Origin: Purshia tridentata
Lineage: Eukaryota; Streptophyta; Magnoliopsida; Rosales; Rosaceae
Direction of reading: 5' to 3'
NCBI GenBank assembly: GCA_003254885.1
Contig: QANT01003861.1
Span: 1 to 64,000 of the forward strand
Length of the DNA stretch: 64,000 nt
Position numbers and translations under genes: made by a program. The notes beneath the pieces were generated by a model. It had not been told where the DNA came from, ran no database searches, and saw only the letters and a list, made by a program, of their open reading frames with translations. Of this stretch, positions 29,201 through 40,533 are shown one piece after another (the stretch's first letter is position 1; each line of letters opens with the position of its first letter).

Positions 29201-31088
29201 AGCAGTCTACAAAAAACTCATCAGAATCTATGTATATATGTTCTTTATGGTTTAAACAGGTGATCTCAGAAACTCTAAGGATGGGAAACATCATAATTGG
29301 GGTGATGAGGAAGGCCATGAAAGACATTGAGATAAAAGGGCATCTAATACCAGAGGGGTGGTGTGTCTTTGCATATTTTAGATCAGTTCATCTTGATGAG
29401 AATAACTATGATTGGCCTCATGACTTCAATCCATGGAGGTGGCAAGTAAGGATGACCATCACCATATCTTTTTGTTGTTACTTGGTTTCTTTGGCTTTAT
29501 TATTATTATTTGTGTATGTAGTTTGTAAGTAATGGAGGGTACTATCTGCAGGACAAAGACCTGAGCAGCTGCAATTTCACTCCTTTTGGGGGCGGACAAA
29601 GGCTGTGTCCTGGGCTTGACTTAGCTAGGCTGGAAGCTTCCATCTTCCTACACCACTTTGTCACTCAGTTCAGGTAATGAGATATGAGAATCCCTTTTCC
29701 TTAGGCTTAATAAAATTTTTAATTTTGTCATACTAATATGATCAAAATGGATGATTATTTTAGAGTGCATACAGACACATACATAGATATACCATTCAAT
29801 TTATAGGTCTGTGTGGGGACAGTTTGGTGGCAAAGTCTAAATTCACTGAAAGGTCCATCATAGATAGTGTCCCAAAAACAACATTTAAAAAAATATATAT
29901 ATCAAGTTTAAAGAAAAATGAAAAGATATAGATACAGCTACATGCATTTATAAGAAAGTTTATATTCATGACAAGATTGGTATCAAAGCTTGCACATCAG
30001 TTAGTGAAGCTTCTTTTCTTCTCCTTCTGCAGAGCCAATTAATGAAACATGTGGTTCAATTCAAGATGCTTTTGACTTGCATGTATATAACTTTATGTGA
30101 TTTCATCAAGGAACAAAAGTTACTATTAAAAGTTGTCCAGCCTATTTCCTGCATTTACTCTTCCTTTTTACCATATGAGCAAACACAATAGCTGACATCA
30201 AACTTTCTTGCATTTACACTGATCAATAGCTTTTAGAAGTCATGCACCATTTTCAAACTTGCTTCCAACCCTGCTCTGTTACTAGTCTTAAACTCTTAAT
30301 AGCCACATATAAAAGATTAGCTAGTCACTTCTTCCAACCCTGCTTTCCTATCAGCCAAATGTGACTGGCTCCACCCATTTATCCACATGGGTTACCATTC
30401 CATGCATGTGTGAGAAAAGACAAAACTAGAACCAAAACTCCATGAAAGAGGACATTTTTTCAGACCCCATGAGAGAGCCATCTATCTACATACAAACTTT
30501 ATGCATACATGTGTAAAATGATAACAGACAAGTGCCAACTTACCCAAATTCTGACATCTGTTCCCTAGACCTAACTCAAATGTTAGTGCACATGTGAGTC
30601 ACCAAACTGATTTATTTTGATCACTCAATTTGAGGGTCACCTCTCCCCATGAATTATATTTATCAAATGGTAGATGCATGTAATATAGGACATCATGTAT
30701 TGACTAAACACCTACATTGGCTTGGAGTTTGCAAGATTTCTATGATAGAGTAAACTCTAGTGCTCCACGCTGCAATAAGTATACATTTATAATCCTCAAC
30801 CATTATAAAAATGGAAAACAATGGTCAATATAAAGCTTGGCGACAAATAGGGTTGCTACACATTGTTGTTTACCATTAACATTAAAAAACAGAAGAAGCC
30901 CCATTTGATGTTAGTCTAACCTTGACTACTTTTTCTGGTTTCCAGAATATTTTACTAGAATTTTGAATGTTAAATTGTCTTCTCTTACATGCAGGTGGGT
31001 GGCTGAGGAGGACACAATTGTTAACTTTCCCACTGTAAGAATGAAGAGGAGGATGCCAATAAGGGTCAAAAGGAAAGGGGACCACTAA
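26294..31088 (+). CDS. CYP90D1: Cytochrome P450 CYP90D1, brassinosteroid C-23 hydroxylase
   Basis: Eight exons give 478 residues: 26294-26517, 26924-27248, 27738-27887, 28192-28437, 29070-29159, 29260-29445, 29552-29673 and 30995-31088. An N-terminal anchor (about residues 4-19) is followed by a basic stretch and the proline-rich [14 protein letters not shown] hinge. Further marks are the I-helix IPGEDSVP, ExxR as ETLR (349-352), FNPWRW, and the haem loop [10 protein letters not shown] with ligand Cys426. Strings such as [20 protein letters not shown] and [10 protein letters not shown]-like text place it in CYP90D rather than CYP90C. These ER enzymes hydroxylate C-23 of 22-hydroxylated 3-oxo sterol intermediates in the brassinosteroid pathway. 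Intron 3 uses a GC donor (CAG|GCAAGT at 27888), and no GT donor keeps the frame. Intron 7 is 1.3 kb. Two BRRE sites lie just upstream. Arabidopsis orthologue At3g13730 (recalled). Confidence 0.96.
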
Positions 31089-33411
31089 AGCCAAAGTTTA
31101 GGTAACTTTGTACACAATGATACAAAACAACCAAACATGACAAGACAGAGAAAGAAAAAGAGTCTTTGGTTGGCCTTCAGTGCACACGTGTGGGGGGGAT
31201 CACAAGCTGACTCATTTTGTCCTCTTTGATAGCTAGCTACTGCACATATAGACAATACAAGAATATCATTTTTGTGGGACCTAATTAAACCCTTCATCTT
31301 TCACCCATTATTTTGTCTAGCTATTTACCCTCCATCTCCATGTACAATTGTAATAAAATATATATTAAAAAAAAAGGGTACCCAAGAGAAACAACTTTTT
31401 GCTAATTAAAGGTAGTGGGTATATATACTATTATTAATTTATTATATCCTATGGACAATGATTTTGCTTTGATGGCTCCCAATCCAAATGAGGAATGAAA
31501 TTTTAAAACATATTTTGAAACCCTATTAAATTACAATTCACAATCATATTTCCTACTTTCTTTGTTCAGTGAAGCTTCCTTAATGCACTAGATTGTGAAT
31601 CGTATGTATTACCATTTATAATTAAGAATTTATACTCGATAAAAGAATGAAACATAAGATTTTACTTCATTGAATTTCTCACCTATTTATTTTCCAAAAA
31701 GTCTTACTAGTATGAAGAATGAAAATCGTTTTTTGATCTGAAAATTTTTCAATGCTAAAAGGTTTGGAGTGAGGTGTACTTGTCAAGGATGAATGCGGTC
31801 TTGTTATCAAAAGTTTACAAACATGAAACAAAGCTTTCATGACTAAACATATTTGGAATCTTTTGGTGAATGGTGTTTTCATTTTGGCCGGATATGTTGA
31901 ATTAATGGTATTAACCTTTGGGCACTTTGGCTCAACTATTCTTTTTTTAATGGTAGAAGTTTTTGGGCTATCAATCATTCTCATGTGTGCTTGGTATTAA
32001 AGGGATTTTCATCAAAAACAAAATAAATGAAAGATTTTTTTATTTTTATTATAAGAGAGGAGAGATGGTTTAAATTCGAGTGTGTAAAGAAGAGTTTTTG
32101 TCTTCAGCTAACTAAACCAACTTCAATTCACAAAAAAAAAACACGAAAGCTTGAATGCTAAAAGAAATTGTTTTGGTTATTTAAATATACAACATATAAA
32201 TTTATCAAAGGATATGAATTACATATAATTTACATAAAAAAAAAAAACGAAAGCTTGAATGCTAAAAGAAATTGTTTTGGCTATTTAAATATACAACATA
32301 TAAACTTATCAAAGGATATGAATTACATATAATTTACATAATCCTATTGTAAATGGAGAATGATATGGCAATTATATTACTCCTATTGTAATTTCTTCAC
32401 CTTCCCTCCTTATTCCATATTCTATTTTGTTCAAGTAATTAAAAATGTATGCTCCACTTTTTGGGGGAAATAAGCCCAGCTTAGTTAGTTAATGGGCCTG
32501 TCACCAAAAGATGTAGTCGACAAGTTACACAAGCTGATGGGCAGGCGAGCCCAAAACAGGATAGAACTGTTGCCGAACACCTAACTGCGTCGGAACGTTG
32601 AAACGACGGCGTTGAGAGCAGTGAGCAATAGCTAATAGCCTAATAGGCTTATAGGCAAATTGCAAATTTGCAAGGCTTCGAGAAATTGTTCGCTCTGAAT
32701 TTTCTGGCCAAAATCACCACCTCAAACGCACAGCACATAGAGGTTTTCTTCTTCAGAAATTCAATCAAACAAAAAGGTTTGAATTCAATTTTTCCTTTTT
32801 ATGTTTGAATTCAATTTTTCCATTTTTTGTTTTTGTTTTTGCCTTTCTTCTCTGGAAAAAAATAGAAGAGAATTGAAATTTGGTTTTCTCTTATTCTAAT
32901 TGTTGTTAGTTTATTCTGTGATTAATTACCGTGAAAACAGTGAGGAACTGAAATAGTTTTTTTGCCATGAGAAGTTGAATTACGATCAAAGATATATATA
33001 TTGGTTTTCTAGGTTTGAAGTAATGAGAAACTTGGAATTTTCAGAAGGTAGCTCTGTTTCTAATTTCTTTCAGTTTCTCGAAATCCAAACTGACCCGTAA
33101 AGATGCCCAGATGTGACTGGCTTAATTAGTTAACTTTGTATATGGTTCGCATTGACTTTTGAGTTGTGTGATTATCTAGAAACAATAAAAAAAACTGTTT
33201 TTAGAAGCTTAATAGAGTCAGCTGAATTGGATAAATTTCAGCTTGCACAAACACTGCCATACTGTTTTGTTTATTTTTGTAAAATTTTAGATAAACAGTT
33301 TCCAATTGCTATGCACAATGTTACTTAGAGAATTATTCAATATTGTTACATAGATTCATCATTTGAAATGCTCATCGTTTAAAATTTTGTGGGTTTTCAG
33401 GATAACTTACA
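31089..33411. other. Intergenic region CYP90D1 to FLXL3, with probable leader intron
   Basis: It contains the CYP90D1 3' region, AT-rich spacer, the 104-bp tandem duplication at 32133-32340 and the FLXL3 promoter. A leader intron is likely: a donor AAAAG|GTTTGA near 32776 and the acceptor TTTTCAG ending at 33400, eleven bases before the FLXL3 ATG. No additional coding gene is seen. Confidence 0.6.
32133..32340. repeat. 104-bp tandem duplication
   Basis: The unit beginning CGAAAGCTTGAATGC starts at 32144 and again at 32248 and runs to about 32236 and 32340. Only two base differences were seen over the shared part, so the event is recent. Each copy begins after an A-run, which may have promoted slippage or unequal exchange. 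Confidence 0.9.
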
Positions 33412-35102
33412 ATGGCAGGGAGAAATCGCATTCATCGTGAAGCCATGAATGACCGGCGTGGCTACCCTCTTGACGGACCTTATGCTCGAGGTCCTCCTAT
33501 GCCTCGCCCACTTCCCCATCCTGTAATGTTGGAGGAAGAACTTGAAATGCAGCACGCTGAAATTCGAAGGCTCTTGGCTGATAACCGGAGGCTGGTTGAG
33601 GACCGAATGACATTGCAGCGTGAGCTTGTTGCTGCCAAGGAGGAAATTCATCGTATGAATGTTGCCTTTTCAGATATGCGTGCTGAAGAAGAATTGCAGT
33701 CAAGGGAGCTCTTTGAGAAAGGCAGGAAATTGGAGGCTGATCTTCGGGCAACTGAGCCCTTAAAAAATGAAGCTATACAACTTCGTGCCGAAGTTCAGAA
33801 GCTTAATAGTGTTAGGAAGGAACTTTCTACACAAGTTCAGACCCTCAAGCAGGACCTTGTGAGATTGCAATCTGATAATCAACAGATTCCTCTGTTAAGG
33901 ACTGAGATTGATGGTCTGCACCAGGAGCTTATGCATGCTAGGTCTGTACCTGCATATCTTGTATTTGTTTTCATTTCTTGTCTTAAATCCCCATTTTGGT
34001 GTACAGATCTATCAAGATTGTATTAGAGAAACTGCTTATAAGTTTTTCTTTGTAGAAATGCGATCGATTACGAAAAGAAGGCAAATGTTGAGCTTATGGA
34101 ACAAAGACAGGCAATGGAGAAGAACCTAGTTTCTATGGCCCGTGAAGTTGAGAAACTACGTGCTGAACTTGCTAGAATTGATGGTAGACCATGGGGTGCA
34201 GGTATTACTTTTTTGTCTCTTTTAGAGACTTCATTCCTTCTTCTGGTTCCTGTATTTCACTTTAACTTGTTTAGTAAAACTCCTTATTGGCTTTTGGAAA
34301 AAATTAGATGCCATGTAATGTAGATGCATGATATACTAGTAAAACCTCTCTCTCACTCTCTCTCTCTTACGCACTCACCCAGCTGCACACATGCACACGA
34401 GATTACATGACAAACTCATATAGTGGTAAAACTATTATAGTTTGATTTCCAACAAATATATGTATCACATTCTGTTATTACTTCTTTTGCTATGGAAATA
34501 CTTGAGTTCATGTTTACGTATTCTTTTAAGTTTTGTCTGGTTGTTAGCCAGATGAAAGAATTTGATCTTCTACAACCATTTTTGGGAGTTGGGGTTGAGA
34601 TTTCATTTTGTTTTTGTCTAATACAGAAATGGGACGTTTGTTCTTTCTTTGCATGGTCAATATCTTCGTTTCATAGTTGCCATGCAATGGAGAAATAACA
34701 GAGTTGTTTCTTGTTCATTTGGGGTAATGTTGTTACATATTTCTTTTAATCTCTTCATTCATATCTCATCCTTTTCTTTTTTAAGGTGGACAATATGGGA
34801 TGAAGTTCAGCAGCCCAGAAGGTGGTTTTTCTGCTCCGTATGGAGATGGATATGGGATGCACATGGTATGTTTGCTTGTGTAATTGGAATTTTGTTTGGA
34901 TTTTTGTAATCACTAGATTTATATGTTAACGTTTCTTGTTTCTCAGAAATGTTCTTTATGGTTTATATATCAGTTCGTCCCTTTTCTCTGAAATGTTCTT
35001 TATGGTTTTTTCTATTAGGGTGTTGCTGACAAAGGGCCTATGTATGGCCCGGGTCCAGCTGCGTGGGGAGGACCTGAAAAGCCTCGCATGACTCGTCGTT
35101 GA
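33412..35102 (+). CDS. FLXL3: FLX-like coiled-coil protein (FLXL3 type)
   Basis: Four exons, 33412-33941, 34056-34201, 34786-34865 and 35019-35102, give 279 residues. The start [16 protein letters not shown] and a P-rich patch ([18 protein letters not shown]) lead into a long coiled coil from about residue 38 to 220, dense in L/E/K/R heptads. The C-terminus is G/Y/P-rich ([14 protein letters not shown]) and ends KPRMTRR. FLX and FLX-like proteins are plant-only; FLX acts with FRIGIDA to activate FLC and so delays flowering, while the paralogues are less studied and FLXL3 itself has no firm role. Length and both ends match At1g55170 (recalled), which also lies between the At1g55160 and PLD epsilon genes. 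A leader intron is likely. Confidence 0.9.
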
Positions 35103-38100
35103 AATCTGGATGATTATTGTTTCTATCACAGAGTTATGCATGCCACTTTGGGTTGCTCACCATCCAAATATAAATGGACAAGAGATTTTAGGTTCATCTA
35201 TGTGTGCACGCCAAATGAGTAGCCATTTATTTATCCGAATACATTGTTAGTCATCTTAAACTGTTGTATATAGGTTTTTAATATTGCTTTTCTTGATTGA
35301 TAAAGACAATATTTCCCATGTCTGTGATAGACTGATAGTAGTATAATATTTTGGTATTTTCTGTCTCTACTTTGCATCGGTTATATCTTACATGGGTCAT
35401 GCAACAATAAATTATTATGTTGATTGTTTTTTATTTGGTAATCTTCTCTTGAGTATTATTCCTTTCTTTTCTTGGTGTGTAGAAGCAAATAAATTTAGAA
35501 CGGTGAGGTAATTTAATATTCATTGATGAACTTGGAATTTTTCTATATCTGTTCTGAACCCATATTTCTCTAAGTTTTTCGGAGGCTGGAGCATATGTGA
35601 TGTGGAATAGAAGGGAAGCAATTGTTGAAATATAAGTTATGTTGTTCTTTCATGCCTTATGAACATAATTTGTTGGGAGGATATATGGTATTCAGTTTGT
35701 AGGGCATGTGGATTCTTTTTCTTGGAAACTTCTTGTTGCTGATTTGCTTTCTGGATATTGTTGGAGATGGGCCTGCTATGCATGTCGTTTTATGTGGGTG
35801 AGGAGTTCATACTTATTTGGAGATTAAGAGTTAGGCTGACCATTTCAGTTCACAAATTATATGACTACCTATTGTGAGATCATCTAAATTATATTGTATG
35901 ATGTGAGTTCTAACTTCCCTCGCGTGGATATTAACAGTTGATTTTTTGAATATCGAGAGTTTGAGGATGTAGGTGGAGCTTCCACAAATATTTTGATATT
36001 TGGCTTAGAAAATTGCTTGAATGAAAACATTTTCATGACTAGGAGTTGTGATCTCTTTTAGGTGGTAGCTAGGAAGATGTTATGCTTTGGAAGTAAGTTT
36101 CAGGCTTTTTCTATTAGCAGGTTATTTAACTAGGAGTCATCTTTGATGGGGTTCCATATGATTTCATTTCCCATGTAAGATCTGCAGCTCTGTCATGGCA
36201 TCTTATTTATGTGGCTGCTCTGGATTAGTGGTCTTTAGATAAGCATTACATTTTTCTTTCTAAACATGGATGAGATACACGTATTATTGAGAAGTTCTTG
36301 GTGGCACCCATTGCTTTTAGCTGGCCTTAGAAGAGTGGATTGTGGAAATGTTGTCACCTTAGGCCCTGATTGCAGTAATATAGAAGTACAGTTTGCTTTG
36401 TCTTTAGTATTTATGTGTGGTACACGGGATCCTGTTATAATGTTCTATGGAGAGTGTACTGAACAGTGGTTTGTATAGTTTTAAGTTTTCTGGGGCTTGA
36501 TTGAAGCTGTTTTATATTGAGAAGGTACTGTATCTGTGTGTACCCTATACCTCTCTCCAGTGTTGCTCCTTATGCTCTAAATAGCCAAGAGAGACTTTTG
36601 CTGCAGTTATCTATCATCCAGTATCAGGAGTATGTTTGAGTTGAGTAGGATAACGTGGAGTTGTTATTTTGGCGTGATGGCATTTAGTATATCAGAGGTG
36701 GAACTTTTTCCAAATAAAAAGGTTGGAAGTTGAAGTCTTGTATTCCTCTTTTGAGCTTGTTTGTTGGAAGTGGGTTGTAAGGTTTGTGCTTCTTTCTCCT
36801 ATGAGGGTTGGTTGGATTTTGCTGATAGTGGATGTAAGTGGCAGGGTGGAGGTAAAAGTTAAAATAGATTATTTTCAAAGAAAAGGAGATGGAAATTCAT
36901 GGACTAGGATATTCTTGTATCTATCCAACATAATTTAAAAAATGTGGGATTGATCAGTAAAGCAGTATTGCTCCGGAGTCCTGGTTCGTTTTGAGCTGCA
37001 AACCTGCAATATTTGGCCAGCCCCATGATCTGACAAGTTGCTTTGTGCGTTGAAATGACACTGGAATATCTCAAGAAAGAAGGATGACCCGCCATTTGAC
37101 GAGAGGCCAGCTACTGATTGAACCTATAGGCAAGTATCCTGTCTTATTTTTATGGGTTTCATGGGTATGGAATCTTCTCTATTTTCCCTAGTGAGACATA
37201 GTAGTTGATTTTCTGTGCTTGTATGTTGCCTCTTTGATATCCTTGACTTCTGGTTTATATTTCTTTTACTTAGAACTTATTCCTTTCTTTCATCTGGATT
37301 CTAAGCATCAACCATTTAGTGAATTATTAATCCATCATAATGCTGAGTTCTGCTCCTTATCTTGCTTTTTTCAGGCTTATGGGGTATTTAGTTTCAGTTT
37401 GTACCTGTAGAGAGACCTCCTTAGTTGATTACTTCTGTAAGAAAAAATATTTAGCAGGTCATGTTAATATATCTCCCATTTGATTTACTGAAAAGCACTT
37501 GTGTTGGGAAAGCAGCTGAAAAATGTCTTGAAAGGACTTGTTACCAGATAGAGATGCTTATGCAAATAAGTAAAGTGAGTCTGGTCAAAAGGGAAATGGG
37601 AGTATTTTCCTACGGGGCCTCACTTTATTACTGAAATTTAGTTTACGAGTTTGGAGACAGAGGACCTAGCTTAGTTGGATGATGTGTATGGCTGTCCTTT
37701 TATTATTCCAATAGATGGTCTTCATTTTGATCGTGTATTTGTAGGAGATGAATTTTCTGAAGTTATCAGACAATGATGCAAGTCTTTTGGAGATATTATT
37801 TCTGGCTACAGAATTTAATTATCAGAAGCTATAGTATATACTGCAATGATGATTGGTCTTGAGTTGGAGCTGGACAGCAAATACATGAAAAGCTTTGATA
37901 ATTTTTTTTAAATATGTTGCCTCATGAGCATAGTCTTTGTTTATGAATGAGGAAATCTTTAGATGGTTCTGTCTCCCAACAGTCAGATCATCAAGGAGAG
38001 TGAGAGGAAGTGCTTTCTGAATATAGACAGACCCAGTCCATAGGATTGGGTGGAATGTTTGGTTGAAGATTAATTTATAAAACGTTTTGATTGAGAAGAA

Positions 38101-38923
38101 GTAGCTGAGTATGTTGCTTATATGGTCTACTAGGAACTAAGATAGAGTTTAATTGAATTCTGCAACTTTTTTATTCTAGATTATTATTATTGTAGTTATG
38201 GTTTCTACCGTAAGTTACATAATATGTCTAAAAGGAATACTATTGTGAAGGATACATGAGGTGGGGCTGGTTTTATTTGGTTGATGTCATCCGTTTTATC
38301 AGGAAAGAATTGGAATAGAAGTTACATCAACAGTGTTTGAAGTCTCAGATCCAAGGAAAAGGAGATTTCTCATTGTCTTGGCATCTATTATGACCCATTT
38401 TGGGATACCTCATTGAATAATCACAAAACATGCTTAGAATTTGGCATGCAAGTTGGTAGCAGAATTGGACAATCGAAATTGAAATGTTCAAAGAATTGTT
38501 ACCTGGCATTCAGTAGTTAATGGATCCCTGAGGAGCTTCTTTAGGACTGCTGTGATTGATACTGTCCAAGTAGAAGCTGTTGATTACATTGTTTGATTAG
38601 AAGCCTCTTTTCTTTTTTCTTTTTTAAAATTTTGGGGGGTTAGTTGATTGCTATATGTTGTGTTTTTATAGATTTCTATAACCACTTCATTAACGTGAAT
38701 TATGATCAGTTGATGATTCTGCATGCTTATCATAGTTGTCATTTGAAGTTGCTGATTTTTGTTCTTTTGTTCTTTTGTCAGCTCTTACATTATCATTTAT
38801 CTTCAATTGCTGGTTTTACCTTCTTTATCACATTATTTTCACAAATTAGTCGTGTGTTAATTACTTGTCTTTACCTAATTTAGCATTATTCTTTTGCTGC
38901 AGATGGAAGACTCGTTGTGGAAT

Positions 38924-39163
38924 TGAAGAAAATCAGATATAGTCTCATGTATTCTACCAATAAGATGAATGAGAGAAAATTTAGGAGAGCTGCAATTGCA
39001 GACATTATTCCTTTACTTGGCCTATGTCAAAGTAAAAGAATTGAAGTAAGAAAATCAGGTATGGTCTCATGTATTCTACCAATAAGGTGAATGAGAGAAC
39101 ATTTAGGAGAACTGAAAAATAGTGACATTATTCCTTTACTTTGGCTCTGTCAAAGGAACTAGT
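38924..39163. repeat. Imperfect tandem repeat, 122-bp unit
   Basis: Two direct copies share GTCTCATGTATTCTACCAAT and CATTATTCCTTTACTT at an offset of 122 bp (about 38924-39045 and 39046-39163). A third partial copy of the CATTTAGGAGAGCTG part is at 39249. The second copy leads into the inverted repeat described next. Confidence 0.8.
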
Positions 39164-39745
39164 CTGTTCAACGAGTTCTTTCAAGAAGCTTAACATCCCA
39201 TGGATTACCTTGGCATGTGTGTCTGGACTCTCTAAATGAATGAAAGAACATTTAGGAGAGCTGATATCCTGGACAAGAATGGAAGCTAGAGGTTTATCTG
39301 ACTTGGTTTGTCTTGATGGAAAATATCTTACGTAATTTTTAAAATTGGTGATAATATCATAGTTCATGGGGCTTGTCATTGTTATTGGATGTGTAAGTTA
39401 CTAGTGGCATGAATCCTGACTTCTAGCTCTTACTAGTGAGATCTAGAAATTAGTATTCACGTTGCTTGTAACTTACGCCTTTAATAATATTTGATTGGTT
39501 CCATGGACTCAACCTGTCGTATAAATCACATTTGCTTCCATTTTCATCTGAAATATCAGCTCTCCTAAATGATCTCTTATTCTTTTTAATAGTCCAAATA
39601 CACATGCAAGGTAATTTGTGGGATCCTAAGCTTCTTGAAATAAACTGTCATTCCTGAAAAAAAAAGAAAAAAAGAAAGAAAGGTAAAATATGTCATTGAA
39701 CTGACTAGTCCCTTTGACTGCTTGACATAGCCGAAGTAAAGGACC
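39122..39745. repeat. Long imperfect inverted repeat (foldback)
   Basis: The left arm, about 39122-39288, and the right arm, about 39535-39745, are colinear in reverse complement along their whole length. Shared blocks are CCTTTACTT(T/C)GGCT, ACTAGTC, TTCAAGAAGCTTA, ATTACCTTG, CATGTGT, TTTAGGAGAGCTGATAT and AATGGAAGC. The right arm has an extra A-rich insert near 39657-39690. The loop is about 245 bp. A transcript would fold into a long hairpin. Confidence 0.8.
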
Positions 39746-40533
39746 AATGTGTCTATTTGCATAGCTCTAATATCACTTTCACCTTATTTTTACGTTCATT
39801 TCCTTGTCAAGTAAGGGGATTGAACTGGCCGTATTTGGTGCATCACACTATCACTTCTATAGAATCATTGTTAAAAAGAAATTGATATTGTTGTCGAGGT
39901 ACAGTATTGAGGTACCCTTGTATGTGCTGTCAAGCAATAAATTGATGACAAGCTCTGTTTTTCTTGCTCATATATTCATGTTATATTATTTTCACTAACC
40001 TTTGAAATTAAGTCTTCCACTGCAAATTCACTAAGGAGCCTTGGGTTTTCATTTTTTCTATTCTGTAATTACACGTCTCGAATTAATTTATAAGTAGTTA
40101 GAACAACCCCCTTGCATTCTTATATGATTTTTCAGTTGGATCTGCTCCATAACATTCAAACTTTGACAGAGTGTTAGATTATTGTTTCTTTTACCGACAT
40201 AAAATAAGGTTGTGACTTGTTGTATGTCCTTGCTCTCCTGGTTGTCTTAAAAAAGGCTTAAATAGAATTGCCATCTATTTTTGTTTCACCATTTGTGAAA
40301 ATGAATGAATGAATGAATGTCTGGTTCACTTGTTCCCTTCCGAAAAAGCCTATGGCAAGTGGGTGAACCTTCAAGGCACTACAAATGATATCAACACAGC
40401 CCTATTTGTAGCTTTTTGTCCAAAATACAAAAAGCTCTTTTGGTAGCTCAAAGCAATCACATACCGCAGCATATCATCTGATTTTAACATCCATTCCAGG
40501 CATTTCATAGTCCTAATGGCATTGCCAACATTT

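Larger units (their letters stand above)
35103..40533. other. Long gene-poor stretch between FLXL3 and CBL10
   Basis: The two flanking genes converge on this 5.4 kb. After the FLXL3 3' region, sequence from about 35.4 to 38.9 kb is less AT-rich than other spacers here and looks like worn coding or transcribed sequence, but it has no frame above about 80 codons and I recognise no family. A tandem repeat (38924-39163) and a long inverted repeat (39122-39745) lie at its right end. It could be an old degraded element or a long non-coding transcript. Confidence 0.5.
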
